This document shows positions 25,960-35,109 of a stretch of DNA of 64,000 nt, one piece after another; within the stretch, counting starts at the first letter, position 1; each line of letters opens with the position of its first letter. Below the pieces are notes generated by a model. It searched no databases, had not been told where the DNA came from, and was given only the letters and a program-made list of their open reading frames with translations. The stretch is taken from positions 66,250 through 130,249 of the forward strand of contig NZ_MORL01000004.1 of assembly GCF_001870735.1 (NCBI RefSeq). Direction: 5' to 3'. This DNA comes from Arsenicibacter rosenii. GTDB lineage: Bacteria; Bacteroidota; Bacteroidia; Cytophagales; Spirosomataceae. The position numbers and the translations under genes are program-made.

Positions 25960-26070
25960 GGGTAATGTATGATGAACAATGAATAACGCGTTTCACCGGC
26001 TACCCGAAGGGCCAGTCGGTCCTTCGTTTTACACCATTCATTTTACATGGTCCATTAGTCATTATTTACT
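25960..26070. repeat. ATG-rich intergenic repeat similar to 14101-14240
   Basis: GGTAATGTATGATGAACAAT followed by AATGAATAA on the left, and ACCATTCATTTTACATGG, then CCATTAGTCATTATTTAC on the right, form loosely complementary ends. Composition and motif match the block at 14101-14240. No gene lies between 25942 and 26147. Confidence 0.3.
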
Positions 26071-26147
26071 CCTCTAACTCACTGCCGGTGGTTTGGTTTG
26101 GATTTCTGATCGTAATCGTTGTACACGTCGTAGCGGTAAGCCATGCT

Positions 26148-26567
26148 TCATCGCTGCGGGTACAAATCCAGCACATATTTTGAATACGGGATCGGGCCTT
26201 TGCAGAACACCTCCCCCTCAGGCTGCATGCCAAAACGGCGGTAAAAACCGGCGGCCGACAAACGGGCATCGCACCAGATCAGGCGGGCTCCCAACCGGCG
26301 CGATTCGGCCAGCACGTGATTGAGCAGCGCAGTGCCGATGCCTTTGCCCTGGAGGTCGGGACGGGTCGCAAACTTCCGGAAACGGGCCTCGCCGTTTTGC
26401 CGGAAAAGGGAGATTACCGCAACCAGCCTTTCGTCCAGAAAAGCCCCGTAATGAAGCCCCGATTCATCATCCGGCACTTTCACAAAATCAATTGGCTGAT
26501 CGGGCCATAACACCGCCTGACGAAGCGCATAAGTTTCTGCTGCTGATATTTCTCTGATTTGCACCAT
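26148..26567 (-). CDS. GNAT-family N-acetyltransferase
   Basis: 139 residues counted from the ATG at 26567. The open frame extends to 26948 but that part is antisense to TrpB and not protein-like. The acetyl-CoA binding motif is clear: [20 protein letters not shown] (motif A R-x-x-G-x-G/A as QGKGIG), followed by [10 protein letters not shown] and [17 protein letters not shown] enzymes acetylate amines or N-termini; the substrate is unknown. Divergent from trpB with about 90 bp between starts. Confidence 0.88.
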   Translation of the reverse strand: MVQIREISAAETYALRQAVLWPDQPIDFVKVPDDESGLHYGAFLDERLVAVISLFRQNGEARFRKFATRPDLQGKGIGTALLNHVLAESRRLGARLIWCDARLSAAGFYRRFGMQPEGEVFCKGPIPYSKYVLDLYPQR

Positions 26568-26658
26568 TGGAATAGAGTTAATTGGTAAATTGGGCCGCAA
26601 GATCCGAATCCCGTCCGGATCGGAAAACGAAACTATTACCCTTAAATCAGTAAACCGA

Positions 26659-28023
26659 ATGGCACAGAAAAAATACACCTTGTCTGAAGCCGAAATCCCC
26701 GAACAGTGGTACAACATTGTGGCCGACATGCCCAACAAACCACTGCCTCCGCTGCATCCGGGCACCAAAGAGCCGATTGGCCCTGAGATGCTGATGCCGC
26801 TTTTCCCGATGGAACTCATCAAGCAGGAAGTATCCGGTGATAAGTGGGTATCGATCCCCGATGAAGTTCGGGAGATGTACAAAATCTGGCGGCCAACCCC
26901 GCTGTTCCGAGCATACGGGCTGGAGAAAATGCTGGATACGCCCGCCAAAATCTACTATAAATACGAAGGGGTAAGCCCTGCCGGGTCGCACAAGCCGAAC
27001 ACGGCCATTCCGCAGGCGTATTACAACAAACAGGAAGGCGTAAAGCGAATCACCACCGAAACCGGTGCCGGTCAGTGGGGAAGCGCCCTGAGCTTTGCCT
27101 GCCAGCTGTTCGGCATCGAGTGCGAAGTGTATATGGTTAAGGCCAGCTACGAAGGTAAGCCTTACCGCAAAATGATGATGAACACATGGGGATCAACCGT
27201 GTACCCGTCGCCATCTACCCGCACCGAAGCCGGCCGGAAAATTCTGGCGCAGGACCCCGACTCACCCGGTAGCCTCGGCATTGCCATTTCTGAAGCCGTT
27301 GAACTGGCGATGCAGGACGACAACACCAAATATGCCCTTGGCTCGGTGCTGAATCACGTACTGATGCACCAAACCGTGATTGGCCTCGAATCCATTAAGC
27401 AACTGGAGCAGGCAGGCGATTTTCCTGACATTGTCGTGGCGCCCTTCGGTGGCGGCTCAAACTTTGCGGGTATTGCGTTCCCGTTCCTGCGGTACAACCT
27501 CGAAGGCAAGGGCAACGTCCGCTGCATTGCCGCCGAACCGGCCTCCTGCCCGAAACTGACCCGTGGCGTTTTCCGGTATGACCTGGGCGATACCGTCGGT
27601 ATGACCCCGCTCCTGCCGATGTATACCCTCGGCCATAATTTCATTCCGGCACCGATCCATGCCGGTGGCCTTCGCTACCACGGAGCCGGTGCCATTGTGA
27701 GCCAGTTACTGAACGACGGGCTTATTGAAGCACAAGCGCTTAAACAACTGGAATGCTTCGATGCAGGGGTTAAATTCGCCCGCGCAGAGGGTATTATTCC
27801 AGCTCCGGAAGCGACCCACGCGATTGCCACCGCCATCCGGGAAGCAGAGATCGCGAAGGAAGAAGGCAAGAGCAAAACCATTTTGTTTAACCTGTGCGGT
27901 CACGGCCATTTCGATATGGCGGCCTATGACCAGTACCTGTCGGGCAAACTGGTTGAACACGAAGTTACGCAGGAAGAAATCCTTGCCTCCCTGGCCGAAC
28001 TTGATACGCCAACGATTGGTTAA
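26659..28023 (+). CDS. trpB: Tryptophan synthase beta-like PLP enzyme (TrpB2 type)
   Basis: 454 residues counted from MAQKKYTL at 26659. The PLP lysine is Lys112 in AGSHKPNTA; the phosphate-binding loop is [21 protein letters not shown] precedes the catalytic region. The long N-terminal extension ([19 protein letters not shown]) and the length over 440 residues mark the TrpB2 subgroup, which condenses indole or related substrates with serine but often lacks a TrpA partner. No trpA or other trp gene is near, consistent with a salvage role. A hairpin terminator follows. Confidence 0.9.
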   Translation: MAQKKYTLSEAEIPEQWYNIVADMPNKPLPPLHPGTKEPIGPEMLMPLFPMELIKQEVSGDKWVSIPDEVREMYKIWRPTPLFRAYGLEKMLDTPAKIYYKYEGVSPAGSHKPNTAIPQAYYNKQEGVKRITTETGAGQWGSALSFACQLFGIECEVYMVKASYEGKPYRKMMMNTWGSTVYPSPSTRTEAGRKILAQDPDSPGSLGIAISEAVELAMQDDNTKYALGSVLNHVLMHQTVIGLESIKQLEQAGDFPDIVVAPFGGGSNFAGIAFPFLRYNLEGKGNVRCIAAEPASCPKLTRGVFRYDLGDTVGMTPLLPMYTLGHNFIPAPIHAGGLRYHGAGAIVSQLLNDGLIEAQALKQLECFDAGVKFARAEGIIPAPEATHAIATAIREAEIAKEEGKSKTILFNLCGHGHFDMAAYDQYLSGKLVEHEVTQEEILASLAELDTPTIG

Positions 28024-28032
28024 CTCAGCAAA

Positions 28033-28078
28033 CAGCGTCACTTGTCAACGCCCCCGGGCAAGTGACGCTTAACCTTTT
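28033..28078 (+). terminator. Terminator of trpB
   Basis: Perfect 11-bp stem AGCGTCACTTG (28033-28043) / CAAGTGACGCT (28059-28069), followed by TAACCTTTTTC. Confidence 0.7.
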
Positions 28079-28083
28079 TCAAC

Positions 28084-28662
28084 ATGTTAGCAGCCCGTTC
28101 CGAAAAACGCTTTACCGTCAGCGAGTATTTTGAACTGGAAGAAACCAGTGAGATCCGCCATGAATTCTATAAGGGCGAAGTCTTCGCCATGGCCGGAACG
28201 TCATTGAATCACAATGACATCGTCGACAATACAAAGCGTATCATTAAAGATACCTTTGCCCCGCAGGGGTGTCGTACCTTCTCAGAGAGTGTCAAACTGG
28301 AAGTAATCCGCGATGTCTATTACCCCTATCCGGACATTATGCTGACCTGCCATCCCGACGACGTACAGGCGCAGTTTGTGGTCCGGCAACCAACGCTCAT
28401 TGTCGAGGTATTATCCAAATCAACGGCCGACCATGACCGCAGCTTTAAATGGCAGCAGTATCAGCGGATGCCGTCGCTGATGCATTACCTGCTCGTTTCC
28501 CAATATGAGTATCACATTGAACTATATAGCCGGAATGTTCATTTCTGGAAATATGAAGTATTTGACAAGCCTGATCAAGTACTGTCTCTGGAACACATAG
28601 CGCTCTCGCTGCCCCTTTCGGCTATTTATGAGAACATTGTTTTTACCCCCGCAAACGAGTAA
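28084..28662 (+). CDS. Uma2-family (DUF820) putative restriction-fold nuclease
   Basis: 192 residues. The Uma2 hallmarks are in order: an N-terminal FTVSEYFELEET, RHEFYKGEVFAMAGTSLNHN, then YYPYPDIMLTC (the PD of the PD-(D/E)xK core), PTLIVEVLSKST (the ExK-like EVLSK) and LVSQYEYHIELYSR. The family is abundant in Cyanobacteria and Bacteroidota; nuclease activity is predicted from fold and its biological role is not settled. The downstream CobS-like gene overlaps its 3' end by 35 bp. Confidence 0.88.
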   Translation: MLAARSEKRFTVSEYFELEETSEIRHEFYKGEVFAMAGTSLNHNDIVDNTKRIIKDTFAPQGCRTFSESVKLEVIRDVYYPYPDIMLTCHPDDVQAQFVVRQPTLIVEVLSKSTADHDRSFKWQQYQRMPSLMHYLLVSQYEYHIELYSRNVHFWKYEVFDKPDQVLSLEHIALSLPLSAIYENIVFTPANE

Positions 28663-29296
28663 CCAAGCCCTTTTTTACCCTGTTGCCGGCTGGCTTACCG
28701 GTGGCCTGTTGCCGGCCGTTTTTTGGGCAGGCCAGTTTCTGTTTCCTAACGAACTGGCCGTACTGGTCAGCCTGCTGACCGTCAGCTGGTTTGGCAGAGC
28801 ACGAGCCGAAGCGGCATTTACAACCGTTGTCAGCAAGTCAGGCTTACAGTCGGCATATCCTGACGGTCGCCTGACGGCCAACGGCATTGTCGCGCTGATC
28901 GGGTTAGTCGCGATAAAGATGGTTACGCTGCACACCCTGCTGACAGTACGGGTGTTTAGTCCCGACATGGCGCTGCAACTGCTGGTCATTCACAGTCTGA
29001 GCCGCTTTGTAGCTCTTTCGCTGCCATCTCCTTACCGCTTGCCCGAACTGACCGGGACCCGCCTTCTTCTTGCCGGTCTTCTGGCGCTGGTGCCACTGAT
29101 CGGGCTTGTGCTCTACAGCGGTCTCTGGATTTATAGCTTCTTTTTAGTGCCGCTTTTGTTGGTCCGGTTTGGTATCGCCCGCTGGTATCGCGCTCAGTTA
29201 ACCGGCTTCGATCCGGTATACGTCGGGGCGGCGCAACAGATTGTAGAAGCCTTTCTGTATATTTCCTTCGTCTCTTTTCTCTGGGTTTCGGTGTAG
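28628..29296 (+). CDS. CobS-like membrane protein lacking the catalytic motif
   Basis: 222 residues, 6-7 hydrophobic helices. It aligns along its length with cobalamin synthase CobS: an N-terminal FYPVAGWLTGGLLPAVF helix, PDGRLTANGIVALIGLVAIK (CobS has RDSRLGTHG.ALIFVVLAK), HSLSRFVALSL, and GAAQQIVEAFLY at the C-terminus. However the Mg/substrate motif HLDGLADT of CobS is replaced by SWFGRARAEAAFTT. It is therefore unlikely to be an active adenosylcobinamide-GDP ribazoletransferase. It overlaps the Uma2 gene and precedes a DUF6580 membrane protein. Function unknown; a repurposed paralogue is the best guess. Confidence 0.65.
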   Translation: MRTLFLPPQTSNQALFYPVAGWLTGGLLPAVFWAGQFLFPNELAVLVSLLTVSWFGRARAEAAFTTVVSKSGLQSAYPDGRLTANGIVALIGLVAIKMVTLHTLLTVRVFSPDMALQLLVIHSLSRFVALSLPSPYRLPELTGTRLLLAGLLALVPLIGLVLYSGLWIYSFFLVPLLLVRFGIARWYRAQLTGFDPVYVGAAQQIVEAFLYISFVSFLWVSV

Positions 29297-29384
29297 GCTT
29301 CGCAGCGCGAAGGGATCAGAAAAGCAGTCACTGCCCTGCCCCCGGTAACCCGTTCTACCATCTTTGTCTTCTTTGTGCGTTTAT

Positions 29385-29420
29385 TTTGCGTTCTGCCTAT
29401 CGAAAAATGCAATATCTTTG
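29385..29420 (+). promoter_or_regulatory. Candidate promoter for the DUF6580 gene
   Basis: TTTG (29385-29388), 24 bp, then TATCTTTG (29413-29420), an exact TAnnTTTG; spacing is slightly long. The gene starts at 29446. Confidence 0.45.
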
Positions 29421-29445
29421 CAAGACGTATTCTGAACATTGAAAC

Positions 29446-29982
29446 ATGAAACCAATAAGCATTCGCCTGACAACCGTAACATCCATTGTTTTATTAGCCG
29501 CTTTGTTCCGGTTATTACCACACTGGCCAAACTTCACACCAATCGCTGCCATGGCGCTTTTTGGTGCCGCTAAGTTTGAGAAAAAGTGGTTAGGGCTGAT
29601 CATTCCGATGCTGGCCATGTTGCTGAGCGATGCCCTGATCGGTTTCCACGGCAATATGCTTTCAGTATACGTAAGCTTTGCCCTCACCTGGGTAATCGGT
29701 CTGGTAGCCCTGCGCCGCCCGACGGCCGGCCGCGTGGCAGCCTCCGCCATCGCCTCATCAGTCCTGTTTTTTCTGATCACCAACTTTGCCGTCTGGTTCG
29801 GATCAACATTCTATTCACAGGACCTGCAAGGCCTGCTGACCTGCTATACCGCCGGTCTGGCATTCTATAACGGGCAGTCATTCTTCCTGAACGGCGTTTT
29901 CGGCGACCTCTTCTTCAGTGGTGTGCTGTTCGGTGGGTATTACCTGCTGCAGCAACGCTTCAGCACCTTACGGATTGCTTAA
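29446..29982 (+). CDS. DUF6580-family membrane protein (ECF S-component-like)
   Basis: 178 residues, five or six helices. The NFTPIAAMALFGAAKF segment, followed by LIIPMLAMLLSDALIGFHG and a C-terminal NGVFGDLFFSGVLFGGYYLLQQ, is characteristic of a small Bacteroidota family annotated DUF6580, whose architecture resembles the substrate-binding S components of energy-coupling-factor vitamin transporters. No ECF ATPase or T component is adjacent, so transport is inferred from fold only. It follows the CobS-like gene but has its own likely promoter and terminator. Confidence 0.75.
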   Translation: MKPISIRLTTVTSIVLLAALFRLLPHWPNFTPIAAMALFGAAKFEKKWLGLIIPMLAMLLSDALIGFHGNMLSVYVSFALTWVIGLVALRRPTAGRVAASAIASSVLFFLITNFAVWFGSTFYSQDLQGLLTCYTAGLAFYNGQSFFLNGVFGDLFFSGVLFGGYYLLQQRFSTLRIA

Positions 29983-30003
29983 TCCTGATACAGATAGCAT
30001 TGC

Positions 30004-30035
30004 AAATCGCCGGCCAACACCGGCGATTTTTATTT
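30004..30035 (+). terminator. Terminator of the DUF6580 gene
   Basis: AATCGCCGG (30005-30013) pairs with CCGGCGATT (30020-30028), followed by TTTATTTT. Confidence 0.75.
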
Positions 30036-30123
30036 TAGCCTAATTGTTACGCAGACACAAAAAAAGTTGTCCTGAAGCAGGGAACCGGCTTTTTTTGCGT
30101 TTTGATTGCTTTACTAGATTTTC

Positions 30124-32253
30124 ATGACCCAAACGTATGAACACCGCATTGCCGGTCTGCTAAACCTGAATAGCCGGCAGGTTGCGAACACGATTCAGCT
30201 GCTCGACGGCGGGGCGACCGTACCGTTTATTGCCCGTTACCGGAAAGAAGCGACCAACCAACTGGACGAGGTTCAGATCTCGGCCATCCGCGATACATAC
30301 CAAAAACTTCAGGAGCTGGATAAACGCCGGGAAGCCATCCTGAAATCGATTAGTGAACAGGGTAAACTGACGCCCGAACTACAGAAAAAAATTGAAGCGG
30401 CCGATACCCTCACCGATCTGGAAGACCTTTATCTGCCGTATAAACCGAAGCGGAAAACCCGCGCCACCATTGCCATCGAACGGGGGCTGGAACCACTCGC
30501 CAACCTGCTTTTTGACCAGAAGGAACGGGATCCGGAACGGGTAGCCGAACGCTATCTGAGCGATGCCGTCCCGACGGTGGCCGATGCCTTACAAGGCGCC
30601 CGCGACATTCTGGCGGAACGGGTCAGCGAGGATACCGACGCCCGCCAGCGGATCCGGAACATTTTCGAACGGGAAGCCATTATCCGCGCCGTTGTCAAAA
30701 AAAACAAGGAAACCGAGGGCGTCAAGTTCAAGGATTACTTTGATTTTGCCGAACCACTGCGGCGCGTGCCGTCGCACCGGCTGCTGGCCATCCGGCGGGG
30801 TGAAGCCGAAGGGTTTCTGTCGGTCAGCATCAGTCCGGATGAAGACGCTGCCGTTGAGCGCCTGCAACGCCAGTTTGTGTCGTTCCGCGCCACCCCCGCC
30901 TGTCAGGATCAGGTCGAACTGGCTGTGCGCGATGGCTATAAACGGCTACTAAAACCATCGATTGAAACGGAATTCGATAACCTGTCGAAGCAAAAGGCCG
31001 ATCAGGAAGCAATCCGGATTTTTGCCGATAACCTGCGGCAACTGCTGCTGAGTTCGCCCCTTGGCCAGAAGCGCGTACTGGCTATTGATCCCGGTTACCG
31101 GACCGGCTGTAAAGTTGTGGTGCTCGATGCCCAGGGCAACCTCCTGACCGATACCGTCATTCACCTGTTTATGTCCGATTCGGCAAAGCAACAGGCGACC
31201 TTTACGGTTCTGAAGCTGGTACAGCAGCATCACATTGAGGCCATTGCCATCGGGAATGGTACGGCCGGCCGCGAAACCGAAGACTTTGTCCGCAGCCTGA
31301 CATTCTCGCACACGGTTTCGATTTTTGTGGTAAGCGAGCAGGGGGCTTCGGTCTATTCGGCGTCCGACGTGGCCCGCGAAGAATTTCCGGATAAGGACGT
31401 AACGGTGCGGGGTGCAGTTTCGATTGGGCGCCGGCTCATGGACCCGCTGGCCGAACTGGTCAAAATTGACCCGAAATCCATCGGTGTCGGCCAGTACCAG
31501 CACGATGTCGATCAGGGTGATCTGAAGAAAAGCCTCGACGGCATTGTTGAAAGCTGCGTGAACCAGGTTGGTGTATCGCTGAACACCGCGAGTGCGCACC
31601 TGTTGCGCTATGTGTCGGGGCTGGGCCCGCAGCTGGCCAACAACATTGTTCAGTTTCGTGCGCAGAACGGGCCGTTCAGCTCGCGCGACCAGCTGAAAAA
31701 AGTGCCGCGCCTTGGCCCGAAAGCGTATGAGCAGTGTGCCGGTTTCCTGCGGATTGACGGAGCCCGTAACCCGCTCGACAACAGTGCCGTTCATCCGGAA
31801 AGCTATGCGGTGGTTGAAAAAATGGCCAGTGACCTCAACACGACCGTTGCCGACCTGATTAAACGCCCTGAGCTACGGAAACAGATTAAGCCGGAGCGCT
31901 ATGTGACACAGACTATCGGGTTACCGACCCTGCGCGATATCCTGGCAGAACTTGAAAAACCCGGCCGCGATCCTCGTGAGCCGCTGTCTGACTTTGAATA
32001 CGATGCCCGCATCCGGACCATGGAAGACCTTCACGAAGGCATGGTACTCAACGGCGTGGTGACCAATGTAACAGCCTTTGGTGCCTTTGTCGATATCGGG
32101 GTCAAGCAGGATGGTCTAGTGCATATCTCGCAGCTCTCGCATCAGTTTGTCAAAGATCCCCGGGACGTGGTCCGGGTACATCAGAAAGTACAGGTGAAAG
32201 TGACCGAAGTGGATATGGCCCGCAAACGGATCGCGCTAACCATGAAATTATAA
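30124..32253 (+). CDS. tex: Tex-like RNA-binding transcription accessory protein
   Basis: 709 residues, close to the usual 720-780 of Tex. Order of domains: N-terminal helical Tex_N (LNLNSRQVANTIQLLDGGATVPFIARYRKEAT), a YqgF/RNaseH-like region (RVLAIDPGYRTGCKVVVLD and AIGNGTAGRETE), helix-hairpin-helix segments (LNTASAHLLRYVSGLGPQLA, FSSRDQLKKVPRLGPKAYEQCAGFLRI) and a C-terminal S1 domain (about 635-709: GMVLNGVVTNVTAFGAFVDIG). Tex binds nucleic acid and acts on transcription in several bacteria. A terminator follows 50 bp downstream. Confidence 0.95.
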   Translation: MTQTYEHRIAGLLNLNSRQVANTIQLLDGGATVPFIARYRKEATNQLDEVQISAIRDTYQKLQELDKRREAILKSISEQGKLTPELQKKIEAADTLTDLEDLYLPYKPKRKTRATIAIERGLEPLANLLFDQKERDPERVAERYLSDAVPTVADALQGARDILAERVSEDTDARQRIRNIFEREAIIRAVVKKNKETEGVKFKDYFDFAEPLRRVPSHRLLAIRRGEAEGFLSVSISPDEDAAVERLQRQFVSFRATPACQDQVELAVRDGYKRLLKPSIETEFDNLSKQKADQEAIRIFADNLRQLLLSSPLGQKRVLAIDPGYRTGCKVVVLDAQGNLLTDTVIHLFMSDSAKQQATFTVLKLVQQHHIEAIAIGNGTAGRETEDFVRSLTFSHTVSIFVVSEQGASVYSASDVAREEFPDKDVTVRGAVSIGRRLMDPLAELVKIDPKSIGVGQYQHDVDQGDLKKSLDGIVESCVNQVGVSLNTASAHLLRYVSGLGPQLANNIVQFRAQNGPFSSRDQLKKVPRLGPKAYEQCAGFLRIDGARNPLDNSAVHPESYAVVEKMASDLNTTVADLIKRPELRKQIKPERYVTQTIGLPTLRDILAELEKPGRDPREPLSDFEYDARIRTMEDLHEGMVLNGVVTNVTAFGAFVDIGVKQDGLVHISQLSHQFVKDPRDVVRVHQKVQVKVTEVDMARKRIALTMKL

Positions 32254-32302
32254 GAGCAGCGTCTCTGGTCTGCGAAAACATTTACTTAGCCGACCGGTTT
32301 TA

Positions 32303-32348
32303 AAGAGTGTAGTCTGGTAACCTTGCCAAGTTACACTCTTTTTTTTGA
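32303..32348 (+). terminator. Terminator of tex
   Basis: AAGAGTGTA (32303-32311) pairs with TACACTCTT (32332-32340), followed by a run of T. Confidence 0.7.
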
Positions 32349-32374
32349 CAACAATACTAAAGCCACTCAACGCC

Positions 32375-33427
32375 ATGAAACAAATCATTCTGTCAGGCCT
32401 CCTCAGCGGCGGTTTACTGCTGGCCGGCCAATCTTTATACGCTCAGATTATTCCTGAAAGTCAGATTAATCAGGAATCGGGCACCACCCTCACTGACAAA
32501 AAACAAAGTAAACAGGAGAAAAAAGCCCTGCGTAAGCGCGAACGTGACGAACGCAGGATGCAGCGGGGCATGGACAATAACAGCCGGGCAAAAACAAACC
32601 CGTCAACGGCCGATTATACGGTCAACAACCCATCGTCTCCGCCATCCGGTCAGCAGGTCAATAAATCCATGGAAGCAGGTGTCGGGCAGAATCAGGATGC
32701 CTCGTACCGGCAGGAGTCGGTTAACAGCGGCAATATGATGAACAACAGCAATGTATCGAATTATAACAGCCAGCAGGTTACTGTCCCTTCAACCGGTGTC
32801 AATGCAACACCGGCTGCCACAGCAGCCCTGCCGGCCGAATCGGTGTCTCCGAAAAGCGAAGAAAGCCCGGATCTGAAGAAACGGGGCGCAACCGGTACCG
32901 GTACGGCGATCAGTAAAGCGGTAACAACAGCACCGACCGTTCCGACTGATGTAGCGTCTCCACGGTCTACGGTCGGCGATTTTACCAGCTCTCAACCTGA
33001 CTATACGACCCTTCAAAATGCGTTACAGGCGGTAAATCTGGATCAGACGCTAAAAGGGGCCGGCCCTTATACCCTGTTTGCTCCCTCGAATGCCGCCTTT
33101 AAAAAATTACCCGTCCAAACGCAGAATACTATGCTGGAAGGCAGAAACCGCGATGCCCTGACGCAAACGCTGAAATACCATGTGGTTGCGGGTACTATTG
33201 ATGCCGGCGAATTGACCCGGCAAATCAAGGCTAATCAGGGAAAAGCGCAGTTAAAAACGCTTAACGGTGGTATATTGACAGCAATGCTTACCAGTCATAA
33301 TAAAATAATCCTACTGGATGAAAACGGACAGACAGCATTGATTGATACGCCTGACGAACGGCAGGCCAATGGAATTGTGCACGGCATCACAGCAGTACTG
33401 ACGCCCAAAAAGTCAAATAACCCTTAA
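32375..33427 (+). CDS. Secreted fasciclin (FAS1) domain protein with low-complexity linker
   Basis: 350 residues from the ATG at 32375, where a signal peptide ending SLYAQ begins. Residues ~30-200 are hydrophilic and low in complexity (basic KQEKKALRKRERDERR, then Asn/Ser/Gln-rich, then Ala/Pro/Thr-rich), a likely disordered spacer. Residues ~205-348 form one FAS1 domain with H1 motif GPYTLFAPSNAAFKKLP, LKYHVVAGTI and H2-like GIVHGITAVLTP. FAS1 domains mediate adhesion. It lies directly upstream of an ECF sigma/anti-sigma pair, and a second fasciclin gene is at 38436. Confidence 0.88.
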   Translation: MKQIILSGLLSGGLLLAGQSLYAQIIPESQINQESGTTLTDKKQSKQEKKALRKRERDERRMQRGMDNNSRAKTNPSTADYTVNNPSSPPSGQQVNKSMEAGVGQNQDASYRQESVNSGNMMNNSNVSNYNSQQVTVPSTGVNATPAATAALPAESVSPKSEESPDLKKRGATGTGTAISKAVTTAPTVPTDVASPRSTVGDFTSSQPDYTTLQNALQAVNLDQTLKGAGPYTLFAPSNAAFKKLPVQTQNTMLEGRNRDALTQTLKYHVVAGTIDAGELTRQIKANQGKAQLKTLNGGILTAMLTSHNKIILLDENGQTALIDTPDERQANGIVHGITAVLTPKKSNNP

Positions 33428-33624
33428 AATTGAGCTATTTTTCTAACGTATTCCTGCTATAACCATGCCAAATCGCAACGTTTGAGCATTTTATGCATAC
33501 AAATTATATTCTCTTTCTTACTTTCTAGTAACACTGTTTATTGGTAAATAGCATCATAACAGGCTATTTGCCAATAAATCCCTGTTTTCTACACAAAAAT
33601 TACGTAAAGAATAGAGTTTGTGTA

Positions 33625-33653
33625 TTGCTTAGATGTGTTTTTTAATATATTTG
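33625..33653 (+). promoter_or_regulatory. Promoter of the ECF sigma/anti-sigma operon
   Basis: TTG (33625-33627), 18 bp, then TATATTTG (33646-33653), an exact match to TAnnTTTG; the GTG start is 24 bp further on. An alternative -33 TTTG is at 33617-33620. The surrounding 33428-33676 interval is AT-rich and otherwise without genes. Confidence 0.55.
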
Positions 33654-33676
33654 ACTGAAAACAATACAGCTAAACA

Positions 33677-34243
33677 GTGAAACGTACGCAGCCTTTTGTT
33701 TCTGAAAGCGTATTGATCGAAAAGCTAAGCAGGCGCGATCAACAGGCATTTCAATGGCTTTACGATCAATACTCGGCTGCTCTTTACGGGGTGCTTCTTA
33801 AAATAGTACAAGAAGAAGAGCAAGCTGAAGATTTACTTCAGGAAGCATTCATCAAAATCTGGAACAATCTGGATGCTTATGATGCCAACAAAGGGCGTTT
33901 ATTCACCTGGCTGTTGAACATTACCCGCAATACGGCTATCGATAGTATACGTGCCAGCAAAGCCGCTCATCGTCCAAATCCAAGTAAAGCAATCCGAACT
34001 GACGAAGAAAACGTATATATCGTAGATGGTCAGCATAACACGCCTCCTGTCAATCCGGATCACATTGGCGTTCAGGATGTTGTTGATCAATTAAGGCCCG
34101 AAAGGAAGGAATTAATCGACTTAGTATACTTTAAGGGGTATACACACGAAGAGGCAGCCGAATCGCTGAATCTACCGCTGGGAACCGTTAAAACACGAAT
34201 AAGGGCCGCCTTACAAGAACTGAAACAGCTATTTCATTCATGA
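33677..34243 (+). CDS. ECF RNA polymerase sigma factor (SigK-like)
   Basis: 188 residues, GTG start at 33677. Region 2 (about 15-85) contains FQWLYDQYSAALYGVLLKIV, EDLLQEAFIKIWNNLDAYD and RLFTWLLNITRNTAIDSIR; region 4 (about 130-185) has ELIDLVYFKGYTHEEAAESL, LPLGTVKTRIRAAL. The length and the YFKGYTHEEIA-type region 4 fit the SigK/SigL group of ECF factors controlled by RskA-type anti-sigmas. Its stop overlaps the start of the anti-sigma gene by 4 bp (ATGA), so the two are translationally coupled. Confidence 0.95.
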   Translation: MKRTQPFVSESVLIEKLSRRDQQAFQWLYDQYSAALYGVLLKIVQEEEQAEDLLQEAFIKIWNNLDAYDANKGRLFTWLLNITRNTAIDSIRASKAAHRPNPSKAIRTDEENVYIVDGQHNTPPVNPDHIGVQDVVDQLRPERKELIDLVYFKGYTHEEAAESLNLPLGTVKTRIRAALQELKQLFHS

Positions 34244-35070
34244 ATGTTGCGGAATATATCGCTTCAGGCACGTTAGAAGCCTACATCCTCGGTGCAGCCA
34301 GTGATCAGGAGCGCCGGGAAGTAGAGTGTTTGTCTTCTATTTATCCTGAAATCAAACAAGAACTAGATCAGCTGGCCCTGGCACTGGAAGATTATGCCAT
34401 GGCCCTCAGCGTTGAGCCCCCTGTGGCCCTGCGCGAACAGATTATGAGCCAGCTTACGTTTGGCGTTACTCAAAAAACAACGGCGGCGGACGAGGAAGAA
34501 CCAGAAACAAAAGTTCTTCCAATGCCAGATACTAGGCCGATTTATAATTTCACGTGGATTGCCGCCGCTTCGGTTGGCTTGTTACTCCTTGCGTTTTCTT
34601 TTTTCCTGATCACCAGATTACGGGACAACCAACAAGCGTTAGCCTCGCTCAGAAGTACGAATGCTGCGCTTCAGCAGGATATAAATGCGCTTAAAACCCA
34701 GCAGTCATCTTCAAGCCAGGTAATGGCCCTGCTGCGGCAGCCCGGCACACAGATCATACAATTGAAAGGCAATGAGAAAGCCCCGGACGGAAACCTTGCC
34801 GTATACTGGAATCAGCAAACCGGTCAGCTTGCCCTTGACATCTCTTCGCTGCCGGCCTTGCCGTCGTCGCAGCAGTACCAGCTCTGGACGCTGAAAGGGG
34901 GCAAACCGTTCGATGCCGGTGTCTTTGATCCTATTACGGGGGTTCATCATCTGCACCCTATTCAGCAGGGCACCGTTGATGCCTTTGCCATAACCATTGA
35001 ACAACGGGGCGGCAGTCCGACACCGCATCTGGAATCGCTGATTGCGATGACCCCAACCAAAGCTTCTTAA
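34240..35070 (+). CDS. RskA-family transmembrane anti-sigma factor
   Basis: 276 residues. The cytoplasmic N-terminus (1-100) has the anti-sigma helices (SGTLEAYILGAASDQERREVE, ALREQIMSQL) but no zinc-binding HxxxCxxC, as in RskA. One membrane helix (about 106-127, WIAAASVGLLLLAFSFFLITRL) is followed by a short coiled coil and a periplasmic RskA domain with QYQLWTLKGGKPFDAGVF, then FAITIEQRGGSPTPHLESL, the signature of the anti-sigma-K C-terminal domain. It would hold the sigma factor at the membrane until regulated proteolysis. A terminator follows. Confidence 0.93.
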   Translation: MNVAEYIASGTLEAYILGAASDQERREVECLSSIYPEIKQELDQLALALEDYAMALSVEPPVALREQIMSQLTFGVTQKTTAADEEEPETKVLPMPDTRPIYNFTWIAAASVGLLLLAFSFFLITRLRDNQQALASLRSTNAALQQDINALKTQQSSSSQVMALLRQPGTQIIQLKGNEKAPDGNLAVYWNQQTGQLALDISSLPALPSSQQYQLWTLKGGKPFDAGVFDPITGVHHLHPIQQGTVDAFAITIEQRGGSPTPHLESLIAMTPTKAS

Positions 35071-35071
35071 C

Positions 35072-35101
35072 AAAAAAGGCCCCGAACGGGGCCTTTTTTG
35101 T
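35072..35101 (+). terminator. Terminator of the sigma/anti-sigma operon
   Basis: AAAAAAGGCCCC-gaac-GGGGCCTTTTTT; symmetrical, so it can also serve the converging RraA-like gene. Confidence 0.8.
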
Positions 35102-35109
35102 TGCGGTTA

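Noticed and set aside
26568-26948. N-terminal extension of the GNAT protein antisense to trpB
   Set aside because: The extra ~127 residues do not look like protein sequence and overlap the TrpB2 start region; the GNAT fold begins at the Met at 26567.
29297-29445. Cobalamin riboswitch upstream of the DUF6580 gene
   Set aside because: The interval is only about 150 nt and the B12-box consensus cannot be found; a GCCCCCGG stretch is the only resemblance.
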